64,000 nt of DNA, taken from contig NC_053037.3 of assembly GCF_002575655.3 (NCBI RefSeq), positions 571,308,880 to 571,372,879 of the forward strand, read 5' to 3'. Of the stretch, positions 21,555-31,400 are shown piece by piece (position 1 is the first letter of the stretch; the number at the start of each line of letters is the position of its first letter). The notes below the pieces were generated by a model, which was not told where the DNA came from, did no database searches, and worked only from the letters and a program-made list of their open reading frames with translations. Both the position numbers and the translations under genes were made by a program. The DNA comes from Aegilops tauschii subsp. strangulata (taxonomy: Eukaryota; Streptophyta; Magnoliopsida; Poales; Poaceae).

Positions 21555-22596
21555 TGTGACACCCCAAAATTTTGACCTTGTTTTATTTATTAAAATTTTT
21601 GCCAGGAAATAAAACTTTTCCATTTGTCAAGATTTACCCTTTTGTTATTTTGGATTTTTTTACCTCTAGTGGAAAAACCTTCAAAGAGTATTGTTGGACT
21701 TATATGCCCTCTTTATAAAACAATTCTTTAACAGTGGGTTTAATTGCAAGATTTGTTTTCTCAGAGCTTTATTCTCTCAAAAATGACTTCTTTGAATTTG
21801 GAGCCTGTTTTGCACTCCAACCATTTGATAAATGCCTTTAAAATTTCCACCAAAATTTGGGGATGTCATGTGATGTTTCCACATCACTTTTATGCAAAAA
21901 TACCTTTTGGCCATTGGAGATTTTGAGCTCTACACCAACTTTTCCAATCTGGTTCAGTAGGCACTTTTGCACTACAACCCATTTAAATATTTCTTTAAAA
22001 ATTCTTCCAAGTGTTTGGAGATATCAGTGGATGCATACAATTCAACTCTATGCAAAAACCCAGTGATGTTCTTTGAAAAATTTGAGTGAATCACCCTCTT
22101 CTGCATTCTGGTCCAATTTGATGATTTGTACTGCAACCTTATTTTATTTTGCTCTAGTGACCCTGAGCTTTTTCCTACTTGTAGCCCTCCCTTCAAAACC
22201 CTTAAGTCCAGGAGAGTGGACTCATTGGAGGTTTTTAAGTGCATGCAATAAACCTTTTTCTTTCTGTCCAAAACTGGAGTTTTGCAAAGCTTGCACTAAC
22301 AAGTTTCTGGTTTTGCCCATATGATCTTGCCTTCATCATCCACACCTAAAGAGACCCTGATCTGGAGATTTTGGCCACTCCAAGAGTTGCCTAAGTGCAC
22401 TTGGCATTCTGTCGAGCACTTGGTGTGCACAGTCAGTTTTGGGCATGTTTCCTAGTTTGCACTGTGAACTTGCTCCAATGACCCAACAACCTTGTCCACT
22501 GAACTCCTAGCTGTCTCTATCCTAGTCCTGTAAATTGTCAGCCCCACCCTCGCGCTCTAGACCGCCCTGGCATTTCGTCGAGCAGGTTCTGTGCGT

Positions 22597-22616
22597 GCTC
22601 TGGGCGCGCCCAGAGC
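22597..22616. repeat. 20-bp perfect palindrome in element 4 LTR
   Basis: GCTCTGGGCGCGCCCAGAGC is its own reverse complement. It recurs at the equivalent place in the other LTR (near 29483-29502), in a GC-rich part of the LTR. Confidence 0.8.
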
Positions 22617-24300
22617 GCACGTTTTGCACGCGCGCGCACTGAGCCGCCGCGCCGCACTGCCGCACTCGACGCGACCCGTCCCTGGCCCCTGCTCACCTGC
22701 TGAGCAGCGCACTAGCCTCGCCCACTCCCCACGCCACCCCTGGCGCCCTGCAGCACCGCTAGCAGCGCTTTTGGCGGCACGCCGGCGTCGGCAGCAAGCC
22801 TCTGCCATGGTCGGCGCCGCCCAAACCACACCAGCGCGTCAGCTGCCCCCATGAACAGCTCAGTCTTATCCCGAAGCTCGTCGGCACGTGCTCGTCGCCG
22901 CCACGTCGCCCTGCAGCTACAGCACGGCTGTCGCCGGCGATCTTATCCTCATCAGCCGCGGTCCAACCTCGAGCGCCTATTTAAGGGATCCCCGAGCTCG
23001 TTCAAGACCTCAGACTTTCCTCCTAGCGCTCCCCAAGCAGTGGATCGACCTGTAGTGGCCATCTTCCTCGTCTGCGGCCAGTGCGGCCGCCGCCAAGCTC
23101 CGGTGCGATACGTCGCAGCCAGTCACTCCCTCGCCCAACCAACGCCACCAGTAGCTTCCCCTGGTCCTTGCGGAGCTGCCCAACTACCCAACCTCGATCG
23201 GAGACCACCGGAGCCCAAAAACCACTTCACCACCGTAGCCCCCTCTGCCGCGGAGCTCGCCGCCGGCAATGCATAATGGAGATATTCTTGCTATTAGTAA
23301 TGGATATGCTGGTGATGGTGTTCACCCTCGGGAGCTTCTCATGTATACCGGAAGGAAGCCGGGAAAGTCGTGGTCTTGGGTAGACACGAGCTTGTCCCTA
23401 GTTCCTCGTTGAGACGAGTATGTCCGGTATAGCATGGAAAGGCTTGATGAGTGGTGAGTTTATCTGTTAATGGTAGTATTGTTGGAGAATACTTGGACCA
23501 CCTGAGTCGGTCGTAGATCGAGTCTTGATCAGTAACTTCCTTATTTGTTGGTACTACCACTTGTCCCTGTCGCAGACGGGGTATGGTTCAGTAAGTTGTC
23601 AACCCCTTACCAAAGCACACACCGTACAGAGAGGCCATAGTGGAAGATACCGGAGGCCTCCGGTAGGCATGCCACTTGGTCCGGGGGCATGGGTGTTTCA
23701 GGTTGGGACCGAGAGGGGGGGCACCCCTTAGAGCGCGCGAATATAAATTTGATCCCATGCTACGTCGAGGTTGTAGCCTCCCCACTTAGAGTTTTGCTTG
23801 GCAGGTGTCGTGGGTGATTCCAGACACCGGTGAGTTAAGCTGGTGTGTGCAGGTCAGGCGTGTTTTCAATTAAAAGGCCATAGGCAGAATTAGTCCCGAT
23901 GGACTAAATAAATCCGTTACTCGTGGGAAAATAGTACTCCCTCTGCAGAGGATATATCCTGTTGGATAGCCATGTTCATGGGTAAGGACCACAGTCTGAG
24001 TGGAATCTAGTAACGGTATTCGGATGGAGAACAATTTAACTAAAATCTAATGACGGTTTTCGGATGGAGACACGGCTAACTGGATCATAGTAACGGTATT
24101 CGGATGGAGGACGATTTAGCTAGAACTCAGTGACGGTCTTCGGATGGAGAAACGGCTAGACTAGATTTTTGTTTATGACCTGTGACATCTGAGGATCATG
24201 TTTTAATTTTATTATTATTATGGACTAACCATTTACTTTATGTATTTTATTGAGTATCCCTGGGATGGTTCTACCTCCTGGATATTCACTGTGATTATTT

Positions 24301-24485
24301 CTTTTATAAGCCCTTTCTGTGGTGTCGCTCAGACGCCCGACTGCGGCATGCTTGTTGTTTATTTATCTTTTATAAGCCCTTTATGTGGTGTCGCTCAGAC
24401 GCCCGACTGCGGCATGCTTGTTGTTTATTTATCTTTTATAAGCCCTTTCTGTGGTGTCGCTCAGACGCCCGACTGCGGCATCGTT
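24301..24485 (+). repeat. Three 66-bp tandem repeats in element 4 LTR
   Basis: Units start at 24301, 24367 and 24433 with CTTTTATAAGCCCTTT and include GTCGCTCAGACGCCCGACTG. The same array lies at 31860-32044 in the other LTR. Because 66 is a multiple of three, an ORF (24240-24626) reads a repeated 22-residue peptide. I do not take it as a gene. Confidence 0.9.
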
Positions 24486-25069
24486 AATTTATTTGCAACC
24501 TTTCGAGGAGTCATTTTAGACACTCGCTCAGTGCATTTCTTTTACTTCCGTATTGCACGTCCATATTTTCTCTGCACGCGTGCATCACAGATTTTTGTTT
24601 ACTTCATGGCAGACTTATCATTATAAATGTTTCGGAGTATGATTATCTCCTGTTATATTATACCCGTGTTCTTAATGTTTGCGAGTACATTCATACGTAC
24701 TCACTGGCTTGTCCCTGGCTATTGTCTTGGCCAGATTTTCGCGCATGGAGATAAGCATCGCGGTGACAACCTCGAAACCTACGTATTACGATAGCAGCCT
24801 CGCGAAGATAGGAGTTATCCTGGTCAGCTGTTCTTGTGGGAAATGGAGTCCCATAGACGCAGATGTACCAAACCGCTTCCGCCCTCAACCACTAGAAACC
24901 AAACGTTGTACTCCTAGGCCACAATGGTCTTGTACTACATATTTTTGTTCCTCGCTTGGAATTCTTGTATCAAGTTGGTGCCTCATCAACTAACAGTAAT
25001 CCTGGGGCTGGTGAGCACAAAGGCTGTTTTCTGGGAAATTATATCCCGAAAATCCGGTCGTGACAGACT

Positions 25070-25080
25070 TGGTATAAGAT
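25070..25080 (+). other. Element 4 primer-binding site, tRNA-iMet-like
   Basis: TGGTATAAGAT follows the 5' LTR by 4 nt. It resembles TGGTATCAGAG, complementary to the initiator tRNA-Met 3' end, with substitutions. Confidence 0.65.
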
Positions 25081-25319
25081 CCAGGCTGACCATTGGCTAA
25101 TCCTATCTTAGCCAGGTCAATAAACCTAGGTTAACCAAACCACCAGACCTTAGCCTAACCCCGGTCTAGCATCCCGCGTAAGATAGCTCCACAGTGACCT
25201 GACGCCTTTCGGCGGACGGTGCCCAACCTATCAGCCTAGCCCGTCGATCACACGCCAGTGACCGACACCCAACCCATCTCTATCGCAAGCGTGCGGAGGA
25301 AGACTCCGTCCCCTTTCCC

Positions 25320-25328
25320 TATAAAAAG
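25320..25328 (+). promoter_or_regulatory. TATA box upstream of passenger ORF A
   Basis: TATAAAAAG lies 59 bp before ATG 25379, well inside the element rather than in the LTR. The spacing would give a short 5' UTR starting in GCCACAGCACAGC. Confidence 0.55.
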
Positions 25329-25378
25329 GGCACGCTAGCCACAGCACAGCACAGCCTCTTTCCCCAGACCAAGCCACG

Positions 25379-26173
25379 ATGCCTGGCCCCATTGTTCACA
25401 ATGAGACCACCGCAACCAACCTTGGAGGTTTTGTGACCGTGCTCGCAAACCTCACCCGCCGTGCCTATGCATTAGAAGAGCCTCCTGAATATGTTGTGTA
25501 CCAGGGACCCATGTACGGTGAGAGCCGTCAGTACTGGGCCACTGTGCACATCTACGGTAGGGGTCTGTCGCCAGAACGCCCCTAGAGGTTCACTGGAAGG
25601 ACAACTTCCTTTGAGCCACAAGCCATCCAACTGGCAGCCCGAGAAGCTATAGTTCAACTCCGGCACTTGTCGCCCAGAGTTAACTGTCGCTCATTCTACT
25701 ACTACCCCAGCCGTGACGGGTATGGTAGGCCGCCCCAGGTTGCCAACGGAGATCACGAGACAGATCCTGCACTCTTGCATCTGATGCGCTATGTAAGCGC
25801 ACTAGAGCAACTGTTCGATCAGGTCACCCTCGATCTGATCGCAGCTCGTGGAGAACTGGTTTGCCGAGCCCCGGCGAGAAGAGACGCGGAGCCCGACACC
25901 GACAACCCAGTCGTGCTGTTCGGACACCCGATCGATCCCTTGAGGTCCGCCCCAGCCATCAACCAGAGTACTTTGGTGTCACCAGAAGCGCTTCGTCGCC
26001 TTTTGGGAACCCATTCCAACGGGATTGTGGCCAACAACCCCCGCGATGGTCATCACCACTACCCCGCCTCTGCAGCCCCTCAACCTCAGCCGGCAAATCC
26101 TGACGGAGAAACCCGTGGAGAAACCTCGGCACCCGCCAGGCCAGCTCACTTAGACATTAACGAAGTAGACTAA
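25379..26173 (+). pseudogene. Passenger ORF A of element 4, dsRBD-like N terminus, one in-frame TAG
   Basis: A single frame of 264 codons from ATG 25379 to TAG 26171-26173, broken by one TAG at 25583-25585 (residue 69). Before the stop: predicted helix GGFVTVLANLTRRA (17-29), then PPEYVVYQG and YWATVHIYG (beta-like, 35-60). After it: FTGRTTS, helix PQAIQLAAREAIVQLR (80-95), then FYYYPSRDGYG, a second helical part LLHLMRYVSALEQLFDQV and a Pro/Asn-rich tail ending LDINEVD. The order helix, three strands, helix, with P-x-Y and AI-x3-A-x-EA-x2-LR, resembles a double-stranded-RNA-binding domain; this is a pattern inference. It is clearly paralogous to ORF B (26545-27177) and has no gag or pol similarity that I can see. 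Confidence 0.6.
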
Positions 26174-26470
26174 GTCGCTCGAGTTGTATCGAGCCTTAGT
26201 TTTCCCATGCTTTGTAATGGTGTGATCTTGTATCGCTTTTATTACATGCTGTCTGCTTGAGCGCCCTTATTTTGGAGTAGTAGCTATGCATATGTATGTT
26301 AGCGTACAGTTGCATTTTTTTTAATTTCGGGCGCAGCTACCAAGACCAACCCCGACGGCACCCACAGTAATGTGTCACATTTATGTGATATGTATATCTG
26401 TGGCTTTGACCCGAGAACAGGATCGACCACCAGTTACCCTTCACCCTGGTGGATAACCCAGCCCAGATGC
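26174..26470 (+). other. 3' UTR-like spacer between passenger ORFs A and B
   Basis: T-rich DNA with TTTTGTAATGG shortly after the ORF A stop looks like a plant 3' end. No further gene before the ORF B TATA box. Confidence 0.5.
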
Positions 26471-26479
26471 TATATAAAG
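26471..26479 (+). promoter_or_regulatory. TATA box upstream of passenger ORF B
   Basis: TATATAAAG lies 74 bp before ATG 26545, in the same relative place as the TATA box of ORF A. Confidence 0.55.
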
Positions 26480-26544
26480 GCCACTTCGTGACCTTGTCGA
26501 GTGCCCCTCGCCATTGTGCGCAGCACTCACAGCCATTCCTTGCC

Positions 26545-27177
26545 ATGCCGACCCCCAGTATTTATCTGAGAACCCCAGACGCAACCCCGGGTAGTTTTGT
26601 TAAATTATTGTGGGACTTTACCTGCAGTACCATGAGTGCCACCCGTCCACCCCAGTACGAGTTGCTCAAATCGAGGATCACCCCATCCACCTCGAAATAT
26701 TGGGCAGTGGTGCACATCCCTCCCGCCTACCCAAACCAAGACCCAACGGAAGTCTCCTTCATGGGGAAATCCATGCCGACTCCGCATATGGCCATAGAAG
26801 CTGCTGCATACGAGGCGCTCACTCGTCTTCGATTCGCGGTACCCTATGCCAGCGAGCGAGGATACTATTATTTTCCGAGTCGTGCAACACCCGGAGAAGT
26901 TGCATCTTTTCCCGGTGGACGAATTGAGAGAGATCCAGTACTGGCCAACCTTGCCCAGTACGTTATCGCCCAGGAGCGTTTGACTCAGAGGGTAATGGGT
27001 TATCTCCAGAGCCTCGCTGATTTAAATCCTCGGATCGCTATTGGCAGACCACTGAGGCCTAACCAGGAGAGGCGCATTCATCGACTGGTCAACCCGCTTC
27101 CTCCGATAGAAGAGGAGTGTGCCCCAGTACCAGAGGCGTTTTCTCAGGACCCTGTCCTTTTGCCGTTTTCCTTGTAA
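26545..27177 (+). CDS. Passenger ORF B of element 4, intact paralogue of ORF A, dsRBD-like
   Basis: 210 residues, uninterrupted, ending at TAA 27175-27177. An in-frame ATG exists at 26449 but precedes the TATA box; ATG 26545 gives an N terminus (MPTP) aligned with that of ORF A (MPGP). Order: helix GSFVKLLWDFTCS (16-28), PPQYELLKSR (35-44), KYWAVVHI (51-58), FMGKSMPTP (72-80), helix HMAIEAAAYEALTRLR (81-96), GYYYFPSR (106-113), then a second helical part DPVLANLAQYVIAQERLTQRV. P-x-YEL, the aromatic-V-x-I strand and the final A-x3-AA-x2-AL-x2-L helix match the order of a dsRNA-binding domain, although the basic residues usual at the last helix are few. The family is unknown to me. No signal peptide or membrane segment. 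Confidence 0.65.
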   Translation: MPTPSIYLRTPDATPGSFVKLLWDFTCSTMSATRPPQYELLKSRITPSTSKYWAVVHIPPAYPNQDPTEVSFMGKSMPTPHMAIEAAAYEALTRLRFAVPYASERGYYYFPSRATPGEVASFPGGRIERDPVLANLAQYVIAQERLTQRVMGYLQSLADLNPRIAIGRPLRPNQERRIHRLVNPLPPIEEECAPVPEAFSQDPVLLPFSL

Positions 27178-27602
27178 ACGCCTTCGCTGTATTTATTATC
27201 CCAGTATTTTATTTATGTGTTGTAGCGTGTTCGTGGTTCCCAAATTTTGTGCGATGGACCCGATTCTCTTTAGTCCCAGTTATGTGAGCAGTTTTACTGC
27301 TGTTAGTTTTGTTTTAATTATTTTTTTTCTCTCGCAACATGTTCTGATGAGATTTCTTTCCCCGAGTCACTGCTGCGTATACCTTTTTCACGACATAGAT
27401 TTTTATTCGCGCAGCACCGTGACAGCAGACTCACAACAACAACCACTCGACCTCGGGCACTATTACAAATCCTTGAGAACATTTTTGCGCCTAACTGATC
27501 ACACGCGAGGGCACCACAGTCTCAGTGAGAGAGATTTGTGAGTGTTCATTCGAGCGCGAGCTGCCCCAGCACACCGACGGCAGTTAGCGCACGGTGCCGC
27601 GC
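27178..27602. other. Element 4 interior spacer after ORF B
   Basis: T-rich 3'-UTR-like sequence (TTTATTATCCC near 27191) followed by unannotated DNA. No gene seen. Confidence 0.5.
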
Positions 27603-27764
27603 TTAATCCACGTGATCGCCGCCACCGCGAAGAGCTAACACTCGAGCGGCAGCATCACGACGATCATCCAGGATCATCGCGCACAGGAGCACGGAGAACC
27701 CCAGCAGCACCGCCAAACCTCCACACACCAGGACCACATACCAGTCCGGCATCGCCTCCGCCAT
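27603..27764 (-). CDS. Small antisense membrane ORF (53 residues) of element 4
   Basis: ATG 27764 to stop at 27603. Residues 8-31 (WYVVLVCGGLAVLLGFSVLLCAMI) form a single strongly hydrophobic segment, followed by a short basic/acidic tail (LDDRRDAAARVLAL). The frame is open further upstream to 27992, but a minus-strand TATA box at 27865-27872 favours the downstream ATG. It would make a single-pass membrane microprotein of unknown role, transcribed opposite to ORFs A and B. Confidence 0.4.
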   Translation of the reverse strand: MAEAMPDWYVVLVCGGLAVLLGFSVLLCAMILDDRRDAAARVLALRGGGDHVD

Positions 27765-27864
27765 TAGAGCCTTGTCTCGAGCTCCTGCTAACAGCAATGG
27801 AGGAGAAGGAAGGAGGAGTAGGAACGAGGCCAGATGTGAGGAAGAAGAGAGGAGCACCGCGATC

Positions 27865-27872
27865 ATTTTATA
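27865..27872 (-). promoter_or_regulatory. Antisense TATA box in element 4
   Basis: Minus strand TATAAAAT, about 100 bp before ATG 27764. The sequence between is C/T-rich on the minus strand, as in plant 5' UTRs. Confidence 0.4.
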
Positions 27873-27992
27873 GCTCGAGATCGGTGTACGGTGGGCGAGG
27901 TCCACCAGCGCCACTCGTCGCTCAACCGCCGGTGTTCGGAGGCGAGTCCGCGAGCAGTGCCGACAGCGCACTGGCCCGCGAGGTGAGTGCAC

Positions 27993-28439
27993 GCTGCACC
28001 GGCAGCTAGCACGCCGCGCACTACCACGGTACGGCCTTGATGCCCTACGAGCTAGGCATCGCCGATGGAGGAAGCGCGGGAGAGCACGCGAGAAAGAAGA
28101 GAGATCCAGAGGTAGAAGAAGAGGCCGACAGTGGGCCCTGGGTCCACCTGTCAGCCAGAGAGAGCACTGTGCTCTCGGGTACGACCAGCGTATTTTAGTA
28201 CTTTAGAATTTATTCTAAAATTACTGTATCTGCATAGAAATATCTCGTTTTCCCTAACCGTGGATTTTTCCACACTACGCCAGTGTACCACACTGTGGTT
28301 TTTCACCACTAATTGCCCTCTCACTGCAGCCGCTTTGTTTTTTGCACAGCTGAAGGATTTCTTTTGGTAAATGCAATGTTTGTTTAAAACCAATTTTTAC
28401 AAATCTCGAGGACGAGATTTTTCTTAAGGGGGGTAGTGT
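27993..28439 (+). other. Element 4 3' interior and polypurine tract
   Basis: No gene. The polypurine tract AAGGGGGGTA (28426-28435) lies just before the 3' LTR. It is preceded by CTCGAGGACGAGATTTTT, which resembles the region encoding the pol end in Tekay-type elements, probably a fossil of an autonomous ancestor. Confidence 0.6.
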
Positions 28440-31400
28440 TGTGACACCCCAAAATTTTGACCTTGTTTTATTTATTAAAATTTTTGCCAGGAAATAAAAC
28501 TTTTCCATTTGTCAAGATTTACCCTTTTGTTATTTTGGATTTTTTTACCTCTAGTGGAAAAACCTTCAAAGAGTATTGTTGGACTTATATGCCCTCTTTA
28601 TAAAACAATTCTTTAACAGTGGGTTTAATTGCAAGATTTGTTTTCTCAGAGCTTTATTCTCTCAAAAATGACTTCTTTGAATTTGGAGCCTGTTTTGCAC
28701 TCCAACCATTTGATAAATGCCTTTAAAATTTCCACCAAAATTTGGGGATGTCATGTGATGTTTCCACACCACTTTTATGCAAAAATACCTTTTGGCCATT
28801 GGAGATTTTGATCTCTACACCAACTTTTCCAATCTGGTCCAATAGGCACTTTTGCACTACAACCCATTTAAATATTTCTTTAAAAATTCTTCCAAGTGTT
28901 TGGAGATGTCAGTGGATGCATACAATTCAACTCTATGCAAAAACCCAGTGATGTTCTTTGAAAAATTTGAGTGAATCACCCTCTTCTGCATTCTGGTCCA
29001 ATTTGATGATTTGTACTGCAACCTTATTTTATTTTGCTCTAGTTACCCTGAGCTTTTTCCTACTTGTAGCCCTCCCTTCAAAACCCTTAAGTCCAGGAGA
29101 GTGCACTCATTGGAGGTTTTTAAGTGCATGCAATAAACCCTTTTTCTTTCTATCCAAAACTGGAGTTTTGCAAAGCTTGCACTAACAAGTTTCTGGTTTT
29201 GCCCATATGATCTTGCCTTCATCATCCACACCTAAAGAGACCCTGATCTGGAGATTTTGGCCACTCCAAGAGTTGCCTAAGTGCACTTGGCATTCTGTCG
29301 AGCACTTGGTGTGCACAGTCAGTTTTGGGCATGTTTCCTAGTTTGCACTGTGAACTTGCTCCAATGACCCAGCAACCTTGTCCACTGAACTCCTAGCTGT
29401 CTCTATCCTAGTCCTGTTAATTGCCAGCCCCACCCTCGCGCTCTAGACCGCCCTGGCATTTCGTCGAGCAGGTTCCGTGCGTGCTCTGGGCGCGCCCAGA
29501 GCGCACGTTTTGCACGCGCGCGCACTGAGCCGCCGCGCCGCACTGCCGCACTCGACGCGACCCGTCCCTGGCCCCTGCTCACCTGCTGAGCAGCGCACTA
29601 GCCTCGCCCACTCCCCACGCCACCCCTGGCACCCTGCAGCACCGCTAGCATCGCTTTTGGAGGCACGCCGGCGTCGGCAGCAAGCCTCTGCCATGGTCGG
29701 CGCCGCCCAAACCACACGAGCGCGCCAGCTGCCCCCATGAACAGCTGAGTCTTATCCCGAAGCTCGTCGGCACGCGCTCGTCGCCGCCACGTCGCCCTAC
29801 AGCTACAGCACGGCTGTCGCCGGCGATCTTATCCTCAGCCGCCGCGGTCCAACCTCAAGCGCCTATTTAAGGGATCCCCGAGCTCGTTCAAGACCTCAGA
29901 CTTTCCTCCTAGCGCTCCCCAAGCAGTGGATCGACCCGTAGTGGCCATCTTCCTCGTCTGCGGCCAGTGCGGCCGCCGCCAAGCTCCGGTGCGATACGTC
30001 GCAGCCAGTCACTCCCTCGCCCAACCAACGCCACCAGTAGCTTCCCCTGGTCCTTGCGGAGCTGCCCAACTACCCAACCTCGATCGGAGACTACCGGAGC
30101 CCAAAAACCACTTCACCACCGTAGCCCCCTCCGCCGCGGAGCTCGCCGTCGGCGATTTCTCCCACCCCCGATGACCCAGCGACCACCAAGAGGACCGCCT
30201 CGGTCTGGCCGGTCCATCCCCGCCCTCAGATGCCCTCGAGGAGCCGCCGTTCGTCGCCGGCGATCGCGGGAGTCCCGCTCCCTTCGGGCAGAGAAGAGGA
30301 GGGAGAGGGAAGAACGGTCAAACCTGACCAGTGGGCCCTCTGGACCCACTGTCAGTGACCCGCGCGCCGTCTCCTCTGTTTAAGTGAAAGCGTATAACCA
30401 CGGAGTACGTCTCCCCTACTCCGGAAGCGTATTCCCCTCGAAGCGTTTTCCTTTTTCTGGTTTTATTAAAAACAGAGTTTTGACCAGACTTTGACCAGCT
30501 ATAACTTTTAAAATAAAACTCCAAATGAGTTGATTCTTTTTCCTACCTCTCTCAAATTCCACCTAGTTTATTTTAAGATTTATTTCAAAAATATTTGAGA
30601 CAACCTTTTGTACTGTGTTTGAAATATGTGTTGTTTGAATATTTCTCAAAATAGGATTTTGGAGAAAAGGGAAAGCTTCCAAAAAGTGCATCCCTTGCAT
30701 ACTCTTGAAGGCAAGCATTTCTGAACTCTGGCATAATATTTTGTGCGGTGTTTTGATATGGTTATAACACCATTTGACTTGGAGCATACATTATTTTTAT
30801 GTGACGATAAAAAAAATCATTCGCGTAAGTGCATAATGGAGATATTCTTGCTATTAGTAATGGATATGCTGGTGATGGTGTTCACCCTCGGGAGCTTCTC
30901 ATGTATACCGGAAGGAAGCCGGGAAAGTCGTGGTCTTGGGTAGACACGAGCTTGTCCCTAGTTCCTCGTTGAGACGAGTATGTCCGGTATAGCATGGAAA
31001 GGCTTGATGAGTGGTGAGTTTATCTGTTAATGGTAGTATTGTTGGAGAATACTTGGACCACCTGAGTCGGTCGTAGATCGAGTCTTGATCAGTAACTTCC
31101 TTATTTGTTGGTACTACCACTTGTCCCTGTCGCAGACGGGGTATGGTTCAGTAAGTTGTCAACCCCTTACCAAAGCACACACCATACAGAGAGGCCATAC
31201 TGGAAGATACCGGAGGCCTCCGGTAGGCATGCCACTTGGTCCGGGGGCAGGGGTGTTTCCGGTTGGGACCGAGAGGGGGGCACCCCTTAGAGCGCGCGAA
31301 TATAAATTTGATCCCATGCTACGTCGAGGTTGTAGCCTCCCCACTTAGAGTTTTGCTTGGCAGGTGTCGTGGGTGATTCCAGACACCGGTGAGTTAAGCT

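Larger units (their letters stand above)
21555..25065 (+). repeat. Element 4 5' LTR (675 bp shorter than the 3' LTR)
   Basis: Nearly identical to 28440-32624 except for scattered substitutions and a 675-bp gap at about 23268, corresponding to 30156-30830 of the other LTR. Contains a 20-bp palindrome (22597-22616), four GGTATTCGGATGGA-type repeats (24007-24155) and three 66-bp repeats (24301-24485). Confidence 0.92.

Noticed and set aside
22597..22616. Palindrome as a transcription terminator
   Set aside because: No following T-run and it lies in a plant LTR; rho-independent logic does not apply.
24240..24626. 128-residue ORF with three 22-residue repeats (also 31799-32185)
   Set aside because: Produced by the 66-bp LTR tandem repeat, which keeps frame; presence in both LTRs is automatic for LTR copies.
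27542..28009. 155-residue plus-strand ORF in element 4
   Set aside because: Shadow of the antisense membrane ORF region; begins without a usual start context, Pro/Arg-rich, with no paralogue in the element.
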